A stretch of DNA of 64,000 nt from Fibrella aestuarina BUZ 2 (GCF_000331105.1 NC_020054.1:5486555-5550554); one strand, 5' to 3'; counted from the stretch's first letter, positions 16,431 to 25,646 are shown. Notes: a model not told the origin generated them from the sequence alone. Translations and numbers: made by a program.

Positions 16431-17822
16431 CTACCGCGCCACGTCGATTTTGTATTTCTTTCCTTTCATTTTTTCATCCCGAACGCGGGCGAGCAGATCG
16501 GTAACGCGGTCGCGGCGAACGGCAGCAAAAGCCATGTAGTCGCCCACTTCGATGCGACCCAGATCCTGGTTGGCGAGTTGGCCTTTCTGGATAAAGAACC
16601 CCACGATATCGCCCTTGCTCAGCTTGTTTTTCTTGCCACCACTCACGTAGATTGTCACGAAGGCGGGTGGTGCGGGCAGTGGTGGCGTTTTGGCGGGCAA
16701 TGGGTACGTGTCGAGGTCGTCAGGAACGTACCCAGGTACGTCGTCGGAGGGTCCGCGGTCGGGCAAGAGCAGGTAAGCAGTGCCGGTGGCGTGCATCCGG
16801 GCGGTGCGACCGTTGCGGTGCGTAAACTCAGTTTCGTGGGTCGGCAGTTCGTAATGAACGACGTGCCGAAGTTCGGGGATGTCGAGGCCACGCGCGGCCA
16901 GGTCGGTAGTGATCAGGTACGTGACGCTGCCATTGCGAAACCGGATCAGGGCGCGTTCGCGGGCATCCTGCTCCAAAGCGCCGTGGTAGGCAGCCGCATA
17001 CAGACCGTTGCGATTCAGGTAATCGGTCAGTTGCTCAACGGTCTCGCGCAGGTTGCAGAATACCAGGGCCGCATCGTCGCCAAACGTGCAGAGCAGTTTG
17101 AACAGCGCCTCGCGGTCGTCGGGTCCGGCGGTTGGCACGGCCTTCAGCGTCAGCGAAACGGGGTTGCTTTCTTCTGTACCAAAGGTGAGCCGGGTGGGCT
17201 TATGCAGATTTACGAAGTCGGGCACGCGCACGCTCGCCGTGGCCGATACCAGTACCCGCGTTTGCAGGTTGGGCAACAGGTCGATGATGTAGGCCATCTC
17301 GTCGTGGAAACCCAGCGTCAGCGACTTGTCGAACTCATCCAGCACCAGCGTGTCGATGCTCGTTGGGTCGAAGGAGCGGCGGGTGAGGTGGTCGGCGATG
17401 CGGCCCGGCGTGCCAATCAGCAGAGCCGGTGGGTTGCTCAGGTTGCGCACTTCCGTTTCGGCCGAGTGCCCACCGTAACAAACGTTGACTTTGAAGCCCG
17501 TCGCCATCTTGCGCCAGACCTGCTCGATCTGCATAGCCAGCTCGCGGGAAGGCACCAACACCAGACACTGCACGCCCGGCCGATCGGCGCGGAGCAGGGC
17601 CAGTACCGGCAGCAGGTAACCCAGCGTCTTGCCCGACCCCGTGGGGGCGATCAGGTACGTATCGGTGCCGGGCTTGATAGCCGCCTCAGCAGCAAGCTGC
17701 ATCGGGTTCAGGGCGTCGATACCAAGGGCAGTGAGTACCTGCGCGACGGCAGGTTGGGCGGCTCCCTGCTGGGCAGCACTCCGCTGGGCGGCTCCCCGCG
17801 GGGTACGTTGGTCATCATTCAT
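16431..17822 (-). CDS. DEAD-box-type ATP-dependent RNA helicase with DbpA-like C-terminal domain
   Basis: The 463-residue protein has the helicase motifs in order: Q-motif region (LGIDALNPMQLAAEAAI), I APTGSGKT (about 60-67), Ia PSRELAMQI, Ib GTPGRI, II VLDEFDKSL (DEFD instead of DEAD), III SAT, V TDLAARGLDI and VI HRNGRTAR. The C-terminal region (about 385-463, with VTIYVSGGKKNKLSKGDIVG and IEVGDYMAFAAV) matches the DbpA/CsdA RNA-binding domain. It probably remodels rRNA during ribosome assembly. The first 25 residues are an Ala/Gln-rich leader encoded by imperfect GGGCGGCTCC repeats. The true start could be slightly internal. Confidence 0.9.
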   Translation of the reverse strand: MNDDQRTPRGAAQRSAAQQGAAQPAVAQVLTALGIDALNPMQLAAEAAIKPGTDTYLIAPTGSGKTLGYLLPVLALLRADRPGVQCLVLVPSRELAMQIEQVWRKMATGFKVNVCYGGHSAETEVRNLSNPPALLIGTPGRIADHLTRRSFDPTSIDTLVLDEFDKSLTLGFHDEMAYIIDLLPNLQTRVLVSATASVRVPDFVNLHKPTRLTFGTEESNPVSLTLKAVPTAGPDDREALFKLLCTFGDDAALVFCNLRETVEQLTDYLNRNGLYAAAYHGALEQDARERALIRFRNGSVTYLITTDLAARGLDIPELRHVVHYELPTHETEFTHRNGRTARMHATGTAYLLLPDRGPSDDVPGYVPDDLDTYPLPAKTPPLPAPPAFVTIYVSGGKKNKLSKGDIVGFFIQKGQLANQDLGRIEVGDYMAFAAVRRDRVTDLLARVRDEKMKGKKYKIDVAR

Positions 17823-17883
17823 TACCCAAAAGTACGCCCATCCTGTGGTTAAACGGCTACGTCCGCGCTGAGCGCTGCCAGGT

Positions 17884-19038
17884 TTAGAACACCCGCTTCC
17901 GCATCACATCGAACGCCCCGACGGTAAAGGGGCCCAGCGGTACGGTGCTCATAATGCGCAGATCCTCCCAGAGCGACGTTTCTTCGTCGAGGAACCGGAA
18001 GATGCGGGCGGGCGGGTTGCGCTCATACAGGCGCGTAAAAATGTCGTCGGCGGGGTGCCGTTTGTACTGCAACACGTTCAGCAGCACACTATCGAGCAGG
18101 CCTTTAAACGTCTGCATGAGCCACGGTTTACGGCGTTCAGGGCGACCTGTAGCGGCCAGCATATTCACCAGTTCGCGCAGATTCTGCTGGGTACGTTGAA
18201 AGGTGTAGCCCGTCGACGGTTTGGTGTAGCCCCCCGCCGTACCAATCCGGACGATGTGATCACCAGGATGTTCGGGCGTGGGTACGTCCGACATGGGGAT
18301 CACGCCGAACTCGGTCTCGCTGATCTGATAGCCGCCCGTATCAATGTAAGTGTCGATGTAGGTGCGGAGCGACTGTTCGTACTGCTCGGGCGTGAGCAGG
18401 TGGTCGTTGAAGATGGTGTACTCGACCATCGCCGTTTTTTCGTCGAACGGCAGGACATATAGAAACCGGCAGTCGCCTTCCTGCGCCACGCGGAAGTCCA
18501 TCATGCGCGGGCGTGCCACGTCGAAACACGGTTTCTGGGCCGTAATGACCCATCCTTTAAAATGTTGCAGCAGGTTGTGGTTGGCCGGATCGCGCAGGTT
18601 CAGCGGGTGCGTGCTGTCGAAAATCAGGTCGGCGATCATCGGCTCGTCGTCTACGATCAGAAAGCCGCCGTCGGCCGTATCTTTCATCCGGTTGACCGTC
18701 CCCAACCGAAACTCGATGTTGGAAAACTGGGCCAGATGAGCTTTGACGTGGTCGTAGAAGTCGATACCACGCAGCATCTTGTATTGATAGTCGCCGATGT
18801 TGAGCGATCCCGACAGCGTGGTGCCGTAAAAATCGACGGTATTCCACTTACGGAACAAAACGGGTTCAAAGGGCCCCGTCTCGCGCTCCCAGAAACACCA
18901 GGTTCGGTCGTTCTGGTCTTTGGCCTCCTTATCGACGATCAGGATCGACTTATCGCGCAGTTTCGACTGACTGATGTAATACGCCAGGCTCAGGCCAGCC
19001 ATACCGCCGCCCGCAATGATATAATCGTATTTCTTCAT
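17884..19038 (-). CDS. crtY: lycopene cyclase (CrtY family flavoprotein)
   Basis: The 384-residue protein opens with an FAD-binding dinucleotide fold, YDYIIAGGGMAGLSLAYYIS (about 4-23). The conserved DRTWCFWERE follows (about 44-53), characteristic of CrtY-type lycopene cyclases. Further family blocks are IFDSTHPL in place of the usual VFDSR, then GTAGGYTKPSTGYTFQRTQ (about 270-288) and FLDEETSLWEDL near the C-terminus. It would cyclise the ends of lycopene to beta-rings, towards the orange or pink carotenoids of Cytophagales. No other carotenoid gene is adjacent. A polyprenyl synthase is 43 kb away in the window but is not specific to this pathway. Confidence 0.9.
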   Translation of the reverse strand: MKKYDYIIAGGGMAGLSLAYYISQSKLRDKSILIVDKEAKDQNDRTWCFWERETGPFEPVLFRKWNTVDFYGTTLSGSLNIGDYQYKMLRGIDFYDHVKAHLAQFSNIEFRLGTVNRMKDTADGGFLIVDDEPMIADLIFDSTHPLNLRDPANHNLLQHFKGWVITAQKPCFDVARPRMMDFRVAQEGDCRFLYVLPFDEKTAMVEYTIFNDHLLTPEQYEQSLRTYIDTYIDTGGYQISETEFGVIPMSDVPTPEHPGDHIVRIGTAGGYTKPSTGYTFQRTQQNLRELVNMLAATGRPERRKPWLMQTFKGLLDSVLLNVLQYKRHPADDIFTRLYERNPPARIFRFLDEETSLWEDLRIMSTVPLGPFTVGAFDVMRKRVF

Positions 19039-19040
19039 GA

Positions 19041-19146
19041 AAAGAAATGTCCTCCGTAGTCATTAATCGTCATTCGTGGTCATTTGTTGCGTTTGACTCA
19101 CAAATCACCGCCCATGATGATTAACGACTACGGAGGATGTTTCTTT
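19041..19146. repeat. long intergenic inverted repeat (crtY / lipA)
   Basis: Arms of about 46 nt (19041-19086 and 19101-19146) pair with roughly 80 percent identity around a 14-nt loop. The best blocks are AAAGAAA-TCCTCCGTAGTC and TTAAT. The element fills the spacer and overlaps the first two bases of the lipA stop codon. Confidence 0.88.
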
Positions 19147-20023
19147 ATACGTTCACGTGGCGTTCGGCGTGGTAGCTCGACCGGACCAGCGGCCCCGACT
19201 CCACGAACTTGATGCCGCGTTGCTCACCGGCTTCTTTGTACATCGCAAACGTGTCGGGATGAATCCATTCGATCACCTCGTGGTGCATCTTGGTTGGTTG
19301 CAGGTACTGGCCCAGCGTGAGCACGTCGCAGCCGTTTTCGACCAGGTCGTCCATGGCTTTGAAGACCTCATCCTGCGTTTCGCCCAGCCCGAGCATGATA
19401 CCCGTTTTGGTGCGTTTGCCAAAGTCTTTGGTCCGGCGAATCTGCTCCAGGCTGCGTTCATAACGGGCCTGCGGACGGACCCGGCGGTAGAGGCGCTCCA
19501 CGGTTTCCATGTTGTGCGACACTACCTCTTGTCCGCCTTCGATCATACGGATCAGGGCGTCCCAGTTGCCTTTGGTGTCGGGGATCAGCGTTTCGATGGT
19601 GGTCGTAGGCGACGCTTCTTTCACCGCGCGCACCGTCTGGTACCAGATTTCGGCACCCCGGTCTTTCAATTCATCGCGGTTAACCGACGTGATGACGGCA
19701 TGTTTCACCTTCATCAGCACGATGGCTTCGGCCACGCGACGCGGCTCATCGGCATCGTATTCGTTGGGTCGGCCCGTTGCCACGGCGCAGAACGTGCAGC
19801 TGCGCGTACAGACGTTGCCCAGAATCATGAATGTGGCCGTCCCTGCGCCCCAGCATTCGCCCATGTTGGGGCAATTGCCGCTCTCGCAGATGGTATGTAG
19901 TTTATAGGTATCAACCAGCTTCCGAACCTTCGCATACTCCGGGCCAATGGGCAGTTTCACCCGCAGCCAGTCGGGACGTTTCGCGCGCTGTTTTTCGGAA
20001 GGGATAACGGGAAGTTCAATCAT
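19145..20023 (-). CDS. lipA: lipoyl synthase
   Basis: The 292-residue protein is LipA. The auxiliary cluster cysteines lie in [13 protein letters not shown] (about 45-57) and the radical-SAM cluster in [10 protein letters not shown] (about 72-81, CxxxCxxC). The conserved C-terminal RSSYHA (about 281-286) carries the Ser that binds the auxiliary cluster. It inserts two sulfurs into octanoyl groups on pyruvate and 2-oxoglutarate dehydrogenases and the glycine cleavage H protein. Length is normal. The gene is co-directional with crtY, but hairpins on both sides suggest separate transcripts. Confidence 0.98.
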   Translation of the reverse strand: MIELPVIPSEKQRAKRPDWLRVKLPIGPEYAKVRKLVDTYKLHTICESGNCPNMGECWGAGTATFMILGNVCTRSCTFCAVATGRPNEYDADEPRRVAEAIVLMKVKHAVITSVNRDELKDRGAEIWYQTVRAVKEASPTTTIETLIPDTKGNWDALIRMIEGGQEVVSHNMETVERLYRRVRPQARYERSLEQIRRTKDFGKRTKTGIMLGLGETQDEVFKAMDDLVENGCDVLTLGQYLQPTKMHHEVIEWIHPDTFAMYKEAGEQRGIKFVESGPLVRSSYHAERHVNV

Positions 20024-20077
20024 GGCACTGCTTGTTTCTTCAGAAAGGAAGAACTAGGCCGTAAAGTTCTGCCCTGA

Positions 20078-20171
20078 ATGTACAATGTATAATGAACGAT
20101 GCACAATGGGTTGTCGCGCCGCATTGGTCTCACGACAATCCATTGTGCATCGTTCATTACACATTGTGCAT
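20078..20171. repeat. long intergenic inverted repeat, ATG/CAT-word family (copy 3)
   Basis: Arms 20078-20116 and 20133-20171 (39 nt) match at about 36 positions around a 16-nt loop with CGCATTGG. The right arm ends on the first base of the stop codon of the neighbouring outer-membrane gene. Confidence 0.9.
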
Positions 20172-20962
20172 CACTTCTTCGATCCGAAGAACAGCGTGAT
20201 GTAGCCCGATGAAAAGAAGTTGCGGTTGCCCACCGTACGGTCGCCGATGGCGGTGTTGGTGTTGGGCACGATGACGATTTTCTTGGGAAACAGTTCGGCC
20301 AGAAAGCCAATTTCGACGCCGGTAGTGTTGCTGCGGAAGGCGCTGAGCTCGAAGCTGACGGCCGCTTTGGCGTGTACGCCCACCGTGAGCGTCGACTCGC
20401 CCAGCCCCTGAAAGAAGTTACCCGACCCAACGATAAATTCGGGCTGCGAACCGGGCGTGGGATTAGCTACCTGCGAATACGGCACCTGCCGCGTGGTCCG
20501 GCCCGACGACACTTCGACGTAATACGGCTTGATGACGCCCAACGATGGCCCCGCCGCCAAAATGGCATTGACCGAAATACCCTCGTCGGCATTGCGCCGG
20601 AACAGCGCAATTTCACGGCCGTACTGGGGGCGCAGCACGAACAGGTAATTTTCTTTACCCGCCGTGATGGAGCTGCCCGTGTTGTTGCCCGACGAGATTT
20701 CGCGCGGGTGCCGCACGTTGACCAGTTCGATGCTCAGGTAACGGTACTGCGTTTTACCAAACAGCTCATCGTCGAGCCGTTTCGACTGGCGGAACACAAA
20801 GCCACCGAGCAAACCGGCGTTGGTATTCGTCGTAATCCCGAACGTGGTTACGGTATTGTAGTTGTCTTCGTCGGTATCGTTCGTCGACTGGGCGTGGCTT
20901 ACCCCCGCCGCCAGCCAACTACTGACCACCACCAGACAGGCTTTTCTATAGAAAGATTTCAT
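20171..20962 (-). CDS. outer membrane beta-barrel protein, function unknown
   Basis: The 263-residue protein has a signal peptide (about 1-24, cut after VSHA). A series of amphipathic strands follows: TTFGITTNTNAGLLGGFVF, YRYLSIELVNV, YLFVLRPQYGREIALF, AILAAGPSLGV, STLTVGVHAKAAVSFEL and GVEIGFLAELFP. It ends in a strand-like SSGYITLFFGSKK. The lengths fit an eight-stranded or similar small barrel that inserts in the outer membrane. No specific family is recognised. It lies upstream of lipA on the same strand with an inverted repeat between. Confidence 0.72.
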   Translation of the reverse strand: MKSFYRKACLVVVSSWLAAGVSHAQSTNDTDEDNYNTVTTFGITTNTNAGLLGGFVFRQSKRLDDELFGKTQYRYLSIELVNVRHPREISSGNNTGSSITAGKENYLFVLRPQYGREIALFRRNADEGISVNAILAAGPSLGVIKPYYVEVSSGRTTRQVPYSQVANPTPGSQPEFIVGSGNFFQGLGESTLTVGVHAKAAVSFELSAFRSNTTGVEIGFLAELFPKKIVIVPNTNTAIGDRTVGNRNFFSSGYITLFFGSKK

Positions 20963-21139
20963 CAGTGAATCGTCGGATTACGAAATATACGAACGAAACT
21001 AGTGCTTCTCGCTAAGAACGCACAGAACCAGACGGTTGTTTCACGCCCCACCCGGTTCCACGGGCTTTTTTCTGAACCGGTTCAGCCAATTCGGTAACGT
21101 ACCCAGCCAACGCCCACGCGGCCATCCGGTCAGGTCCAT

Positions 21140-21170
21140 AAAAAAGCCCCTACCGATGGCGGCAGGGGCT
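21140..21170 (-). terminator. intrinsic terminator after the curlin-repeat gene
   Basis: Read on the minus strand, AGCCCCTGCC and a partner GGTAGGGGCT form a stem followed by six Ts, 20 nt after the stop codon. Confidence 0.88.
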
Positions 21171-21190
21171 CTTGAGCGTATAACCAGCGG

Positions 21191-22654
21191 CTACTGCTGA
21201 CCCGGCAACGTCTGGATCACGGTGCTCGTGTTGAAGCTCCCGACCTGATAGATATTAGCCAAATTCTGCACCGAGACGCTGCCGGCCTGCGTCACGGTCA
21301 GCGTATTGTTGTTGCCAATCTGTTGCGCAAAGTTGTTGATCAACTGACCATTGTCGATGCCCTTGATCGTGCTGTAGCCGCTCTGCGTGGCCGTCACCTG
21401 GTTGTTTTCACCACCCTGCTGTATCTGCGCCACGTTTGCGTCGTTTTCCTGCCCAATCGTGACCACGCTTTTCTTGGTAACGATCGTTGAGCCATCAACC
21501 GGCGACAACCCGTTGATGAAGCCCTGCTCCACCACGGCTACGTTGCCGAGGGTACTGCTGGAGGTGAGGTTTTGCTGAATGCTCACCGTGCTGCCACTGC
21601 CATACGACATGGTAGACCCAGCGCTGCCCCCCTCCCAGGCGTACGTTTGCTGGATGGTAGCCAGGTTATTGTTGCCCGTAGCACCCTGCTCGATGGTCGC
21701 GACGTTATTGGCCGCGCCAACATTCTGAATGATCTGCGCGACACTGTTAGCGCCCGCCTGCTGAATATCGGCCTGGTTGTAGTAGCTCTGGTCGGTTTGG
21801 TAGATGATAGCCGCGTTGGGCTGGGCCGAATTGCTGATCTGCGTCACCCCCGCCTGGTTGTTGGTGGCGTCGCCCGTTTGGTACACCAGCGCCAGACCCG
21901 ACTGCCCCGACTGATCGATACGGGCTTCGTTTTCGGCGCTTACGCTGGTTTGTAACACTTCGGCCGTGTGGCTTTCGCCCGCCTGCTTGATTACCCCCAG
22001 GTTAAGGCGGCTGTTATCGCCTTGCCGCACAACGGCGCTGTTGGCGGTTCCGGCGGCATCGATAAGCCCCTGCTCGATCTGCGCGCGGTTCTGGGTCGAG
22101 TTATTCTGTTGGTCGATGACGGTCAGGCCGTTGTTATCGCCCAGTTGAACGATGTTGCCGTAGTTGGCCCCGCTGCCGCCCAATGGCCCGGCGTTCTGGT
22201 AAATATTCGTCTGGTTGTTGCCGCTACCCACCTGCCGGATGGATCCGTAGTTGCCGTCGGTGGCCAGCGGGGCGCTGCCCAGCCCGGGCGCCAGTAGCGT
22301 TGAGCCACCACTCCGGAAGCCATTGCCTCCCTTCTGTTCAATGGCAGCGCGGTTGTTGCTGCCGCCTGATTGCTGAATGGTAGCCTGGTTGTAATCAGCC
22401 CCGTTGAGTTGATCAATAAATACCTGATTGGTCGGGCTGGCGTTGGCCGTTTGTGTCACCGAGGCCACGTTACCGACGTTGGGCGTCGAAGCCGGTCCGG
22501 TAAGTTGCCGAACGGTAGCGACATTGCCATTGCCCGTCTGTAAAAAGGTGGCCGATTGGTTGTTGCCGTTCTGGCTGAGCGTCGACGTGTTCTGCGCTTG
22601 TGCAGCAGCGGCAACAGCCAGCAGCGTCAGACCTGTAAGTATAATACGTTGCAT
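21191..22654 (-). CDS. curlin-repeat (CsgA/CsgB-like) secreted protein
   Basis: The 487-residue protein has a Sec signal peptide (about 1-20, AAAAQA). Almost the entire mature part is made of roughly 22-residue units rich in Gln, Asn, Gly, Ala, Val and Ile with the curlin pattern QxGxxNxAxxxQ. Examples are SQNGNNQSATFLQTGNGNVA, IQQAGANSVAQIIQNVGAAN and IEQGATGNNNLATIQQ. Curlin repeats stack into amyloid fibres that give surface adhesion and biofilm matrix. At 487 residues it is about three times the size of E. coli CsgA. No csgD, csgE, csgF or csgG homologue is in the window, so the secretion machinery must lie elsewhere if this is a curli subunit. It is divergent from the aldehyde dehydrogenase gene. 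Confidence 0.85.
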   Translation of the reverse strand: MQRIILTGLTLLAVAAAAQAQNTSTLSQNGNNQSATFLQTGNGNVATVRQLTGPASTPNVGNVASVTQTANASPTNQVFIDQLNGADYNQATIQQSGGSNNRAAIEQKGGNGFRSGGSTLLAPGLGSAPLATDGNYGSIRQVGSGNNQTNIYQNAGPLGGSGANYGNIVQLGDNNGLTVIDQQNNSTQNRAQIEQGLIDAAGTANSAVVRQGDNSRLNLGVIKQAGESHTAEVLQTSVSAENEARIDQSGQSGLALVYQTGDATNNQAGVTQISNSAQPNAAIIYQTDQSYYNQADIQQAGANSVAQIIQNVGAANNVATIEQGATGNNNLATIQQTYAWEGGSAGSTMSYGSGSTVSIQQNLTSSSTLGNVAVVEQGFINGLSPVDGSTIVTKKSVVTIGQENDANVAQIQQGGENNQVTATQSGYSTIKGIDNGQLINNFAQQIGNNNTLTVTQAGSVSVQNLANIYQVGSFNTSTVIQTLPGQQ

Positions 22655-22802
22655 AAGCTGGAGCAGAAAATCAGATTCAGGAATGAATAGTTATAGTTGT
22701 GACCTGCATTATCCTATAACACTGGTAAATGTATCTACTGTTATGTTTCAGTGAACCAATTGTTTTTGAGCGGTAGCAAGCTACATATATAAAATCCGGC
22801 AT

Positions 22803-24155
22803 ATGTTCCAAACCATCAATCCTTACACTCAACAGATCCTTGCGCAGTATGAGGCCGACACGCCCGACCGCGTACTGGCTAAGCTCGACCGCGCCCATAC
22901 CGATCAACCCCACTGGGCCGCGCGTTCATTCGCCGAACGTGGCCAGTATTTCCGGCGGCTGGCTACGTACCTGCGGCAGGAGCAGGCTCGGCTGGCCGAG
23001 TTGATCACGCAGGAAATGGGCAAGATCATTGGCGAATCGAAGAACGAAATCGAGAAATGCGCCAGTCAGTGCGACTACTATGCCGAGCAAGCCGAAGCCC
23101 TGCTGCAAGCCGACAACGTACCCACGGAAGCGCAGCGCAGCCTGATCACCTACGAGCCTGTGGGTGTCGTGCTGGCCATCATGCCCTGGAATTTTCCGTT
23201 CTGGCAGGTGTTCCGCTACGCCGTACCGGCGCTGATGGCCGGCAACACCACCCTGCTCAAGCCAGCCCCCAATACGTTTGGCTGCGGCCTCGCGCTTCAG
23301 GAGGCCTTTGGGGCGGTGGGCTTTCCAGAGGGCATTTTTCAAACGCTGATCACCGACGTGGACGCCATTGAAACGTTACTGGCCGATGATCGCGTGGGTA
23401 TGGTGACCCTCACGGGTTCAGAGCGGGCGGGGAGTGCCGTGGCGGCGCAGGCCGGACGGTCGATCAAGAAATCGGTGCTGGAACTGGGCGGTAGCGACCC
23501 CCTTATCGTGCTGGCCGACGCCGACCTCGACAAAGCCGCCGAGGCCGCCGTGCAGTCGCGTATGAGCAATGCCGGGCAGGTGTGCATTGCGGCCAAACGG
23601 TTCCTGGTCGAATCGTCCGTAAAAGCGGCGTTTACCGAAAAAGTGGCGGCGCGGATTGGGCAGTTACGCCAGGGCGACCCCACCGACCCAACCACGCAGG
23701 TTGGCCCAATGGCCCGCCTCGATCTGGCTGAACAACTCGACCGGCAGCTCCAGACCGCGATGGCGCAGGGAGCCACGCTGCTGGTGGGCGGGCGCCGCGA
23801 CGGGTGTAATTTTCAGCCCGTGCTGCTCGACGAGGTAACGCCCGGCTCCATCGTTTTTCAGGAAGAAACCTTTGGGCCACTGGCCACTATCACCGAAGTG
23901 TCGGATGCCGAGCAGGCTGTTCGGCTGGCCAACCAGACCCGCTATGGCCTCAGCGCCACCATCTGGACCAGCGACACGGCCAAAGCCGAGCAGATGGCCC
24001 GCCAGCTAGCCGCGGGTAGTGTCTTCATCAACGCCGTGGTTCGCTCCGATTCGCGCCTGCCCATTGGGGGCGTGAAGAAATCGGGCTACGGGCGTGAATT
24101 GGCCGAAGCCGGCATTCGGGAGTTTTGCCACCCGAAGGTGATCTACGTTGCCTGA
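22803..24155 (+). CDS. aldehyde dehydrogenase, Sad/GabD-like (NAD-dependent succinate-semialdehyde type)
   Basis: The 450-residue protein begins TINPYTQQILAQY, the usual start of the family. It has VLAIMPWNFPFWQVFRYAVP (about 120-139, cofactor-binding), the general base in LELGGSDP (Glu about 228) and the catalytic Cys in NAGQVCIAAKRFL (about 257-269). A further conserved segment is FQEETFGPLATI. It oxidises an aldehyde to an acid with NAD(P). The NAGQVCIAAKR form is typical of the Sad-type succinate-semialdehyde dehydrogenases, but substrate choice cannot be proved here. The stop codon lies inside a small hairpin (24147-24187). Confidence 0.9.
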   Translation: MFQTINPYTQQILAQYEADTPDRVLAKLDRAHTDQPHWAARSFAERGQYFRRLATYLRQEQARLAELITQEMGKIIGESKNEIEKCASQCDYYAEQAEALLQADNVPTEAQRSLITYEPVGVVLAIMPWNFPFWQVFRYAVPALMAGNTTLLKPAPNTFGCGLALQEAFGAVGFPEGIFQTLITDVDAIETLLADDRVGMVTLTGSERAGSAVAAQAGRSIKKSVLELGGSDPLIVLADADLDKAAEAAVQSRMSNAGQVCIAAKRFLVESSVKAAFTEKVAARIGQLRQGDPTDPTTQVGPMARLDLAEQLDRQLQTAMAQGATLLVGGRRDGCNFQPVLLDEVTPGSIVFQEETFGPLATITEVSDAEQAVRLANQTRYGLSATIWTSDTAKAEQMARQLAAGSVFINAVVRSDSRLPIGGVKKSGYGRELAEAGIREFCHPKVIYVA

Positions 24156-24187
24156 CCACGTACCCACCGGAACGTACCCAGGCAACG
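24147..24187. repeat. small hairpin with two GTACGT-type motifs at the aldehyde dehydrogenase stop codon
   Basis: The 9-bp arms CGTTGCCTG and CAGGCAACG enclose two direct copies of ACGTACCCA. It overlaps the stop codon and may act as a weak terminator. Confidence 0.5.
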
Positions 24188-24203
24188 CAGTTCGGGCAGC
24201 GGT

Positions 24204-24668
24204 CTACTGGTTCAGCACAAGCGACCAGGTAATGTCGGCGGTGGGCCGAAGCTGAGCCGTTGCCGAACAGTATTTATCCATCGATAAGTCGATCGCACGC
24301 CGTACTTTGGCCTCGTCGAGGTCGCCTTTGAGGTGATACTCGATGTGAATGCTTTTGAAGGGGGCTGGCGTAGCGCCCTGCTCCCGCTGTCCCTGTACCC
24401 GAATGCCGAAGTCGTCGATAACCTGCTTTTGTTTGTTCAGGATCACGATCACGTCAATAGCGCTGCAACCCGCCAGGCCCATCAGCAGCATTTCCATGGG
24501 CCGAGCCCCGGCATTGTGCCCCCCAATGTCGGTGGAGCCGTCGATGTCGAGTGTTACCCCGGCAACGCCTTTTGCTTCAAAATGAAAGGCATCATCAACG
24601 CGCTGCAGGTCGACGGTCATCGTCGAGTAAACCGGTGATTCGGGCGTAGTGGCGGGGGTTGCGGTCAT
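24204..24668 (-). CDS. OsmC family protein
   Basis: The 154-residue protein shows the OsmC pattern. An Arg/Glu-rich beta sheet and ARPMEMLLMGLAGCSAIDVI (about 56-75) carry the first redox Cys, and MDKYCSATAQL (about 129-139) carries the second. OsmC/Ohr-type proteins reduce organic hydroperoxides through this Cys pair, although this subgroup (YhfA-like) has not been clearly tied to a substrate. The N-terminus with Ala/Thr/Pro-rich MTATPATTPES may be slightly over-extended. The gene diverges from a small membrane-protein gene over a 63-nt spacer. Confidence 0.88.
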   Translation of the reverse strand: MTATPATTPESPVYSTMTVDLQRVDDAFHFEAKGVAGVTLDIDGSTDIGGHNAGARPMEMLLMGLAGCSAIDVIVILNKQKQVIDDFGIRVQGQREQGATPAPFKSIHIEYHLKGDLDEAKVRRAIDLSMDKYCSATAQLRPTADITWSLVLNQ

Positions 24669-24731
24669 AAGTTTTTTGGCAATAAAGCCGTTAAATCGTT
24701 ATCTTCACTTTCTGTTAAACAGACAACAGCC

Positions 24732-25076
24732 ATGTCCGAAAAAGTTTCCGGCGACTTATTCGACCTCAAGAACGACCCCCGGCTCAGCCATTATCTGTAC
24801 CGGGGTGGCTTCGGTTGCTGGCTGCTCTATCTGGTCGTGGGCACGCCGCTGCTGGCTAACCTACGCTTCTACCGGACCGACCTGGGCGTGTTGTCATTCT
24901 CAATGATGGTCGCCGGTTTGTCGGCCTCGATGGTCTACGACTACTACCACAACCTGCCCTTATTTGAACAAAAAAAGAAATGGCTTGCGCTTAGTTATTT
25001 CTTACTAGCGGGAATTGTATACTTCGTAGTCCTCGGCCATAAATCGCCGGTTCTGCCCCACTGGTTGCCATTCTAA
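24732..25076 (+). CDS. small integral membrane protein, unknown
   Basis: The 114-residue protein has a hydrophilic start (DLFDLKNDPRLSHYLYRGG) and three apparent membrane helices: about 28-44 (CWLLYLVVGTPLLANL), 53-72 and 84-102. The C-terminus is short and polar (HKSPVLPHWLPF). No family is recognised. It lies 163 nt upstream of a LytTR regulator on the same strand and divergent from osmC. A regulatory link with the LytTR gene is possible but unsupported. Confidence 0.65.
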   Translation: MSEKVSGDLFDLKNDPRLSHYLYRGGFGCWLLYLVVGTPLLANLRFYRTDLGVLSFSMMVAGLSASMVYDYYHNLPLFEQKKKWLALSYFLLAGIVYFVVLGHKSPVLPHWLPF

Positions 25077-25239
25077 AAACGCCTGTTGAGGGCCTTTTTC
25101 ATTCACATACAAAAAACGCCTGTTTACATACGGCTCAATTACTATAGCCTACAACGGCCAGGGCGTCCGTGGATTTAGTTTCCGAGTAAAGCTATTTTTG
25201 AAGCATCGTTTTACAAGCTTCTTAAATCGTTAACTCGGT

Positions 25240-25632
25240 ATGAATGCTCCAACCTCCTCCGCGCGTATTGGTATTGAAGAATGGCCAACCTTGCGCCTTT
25301 ATCAGCGCGAACACGGCCAGCAATCGTTTCACGTAGCGAACCTGATCTACCTTCAGTCAGAAACCAACTACACTTGGCTCCACTGGAACGACGGGAAACG
25401 AATGCTCATGCCGCGGACCCTTAAATTTTACGAGCCCAAACTACCCAGCGAATTCTTTTTCCGGCTGCACCGTAACTGTGTCGTAAACGCGCGCTACATC
25501 ACTGGCACCGAACGCACGCCCCAGGGCGGCGCCTTCATCGTGCTCTCTACGGGCGAACGCCTGCCAATCTCTCGCCGCCGCTGGACGGCCGTTAAATCCC
25601 TGATCAACCGCTTCCGCGAGTCGATGAATTAA
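25240..25632 (+). CDS. stand-alone LytTR-family DNA-binding regulator
   Basis: The 130-residue protein is a LytTR domain with almost nothing else. It has VANLIYLQSETNYTWLHWNDGK (about 32-53), RTLKFYEPKLPSEFFFRLHRNCVVN with the conserved FxRxHRxxxVN block, and GERLPISRRRW, the usual ISRR(R) DNA-contact strand. LytTR proteins bind promoter direct repeats, but this one lacks the response-regulator receiver that usually controls them. Control may be by level or by a partner. It is followed by a bidirectional long hairpin and the convergent siroheme-type gene. Confidence 0.9.
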   Translation: MNAPTSSARIGIEEWPTLRLYQREHGQQSFHVANLIYLQSETNYTWLHWNDGKRMLMPRTLKFYEPKLPSEFFFRLHRNCVVNARYITGTERTPQGGAFIVLSTGERLPISRRRWTAVKSLINRFRESMN

Positions 25633-25646
25633 ACAGATCTACTTAT

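Noticed and set aside
16578..17852. A 424-codon plus-strand frame antisense to the helicase gene
   Set aside because: The helicase motifs on the minus strand are unambiguous; the plus-strand product is Gly/Arg/Val-rich with no domain.
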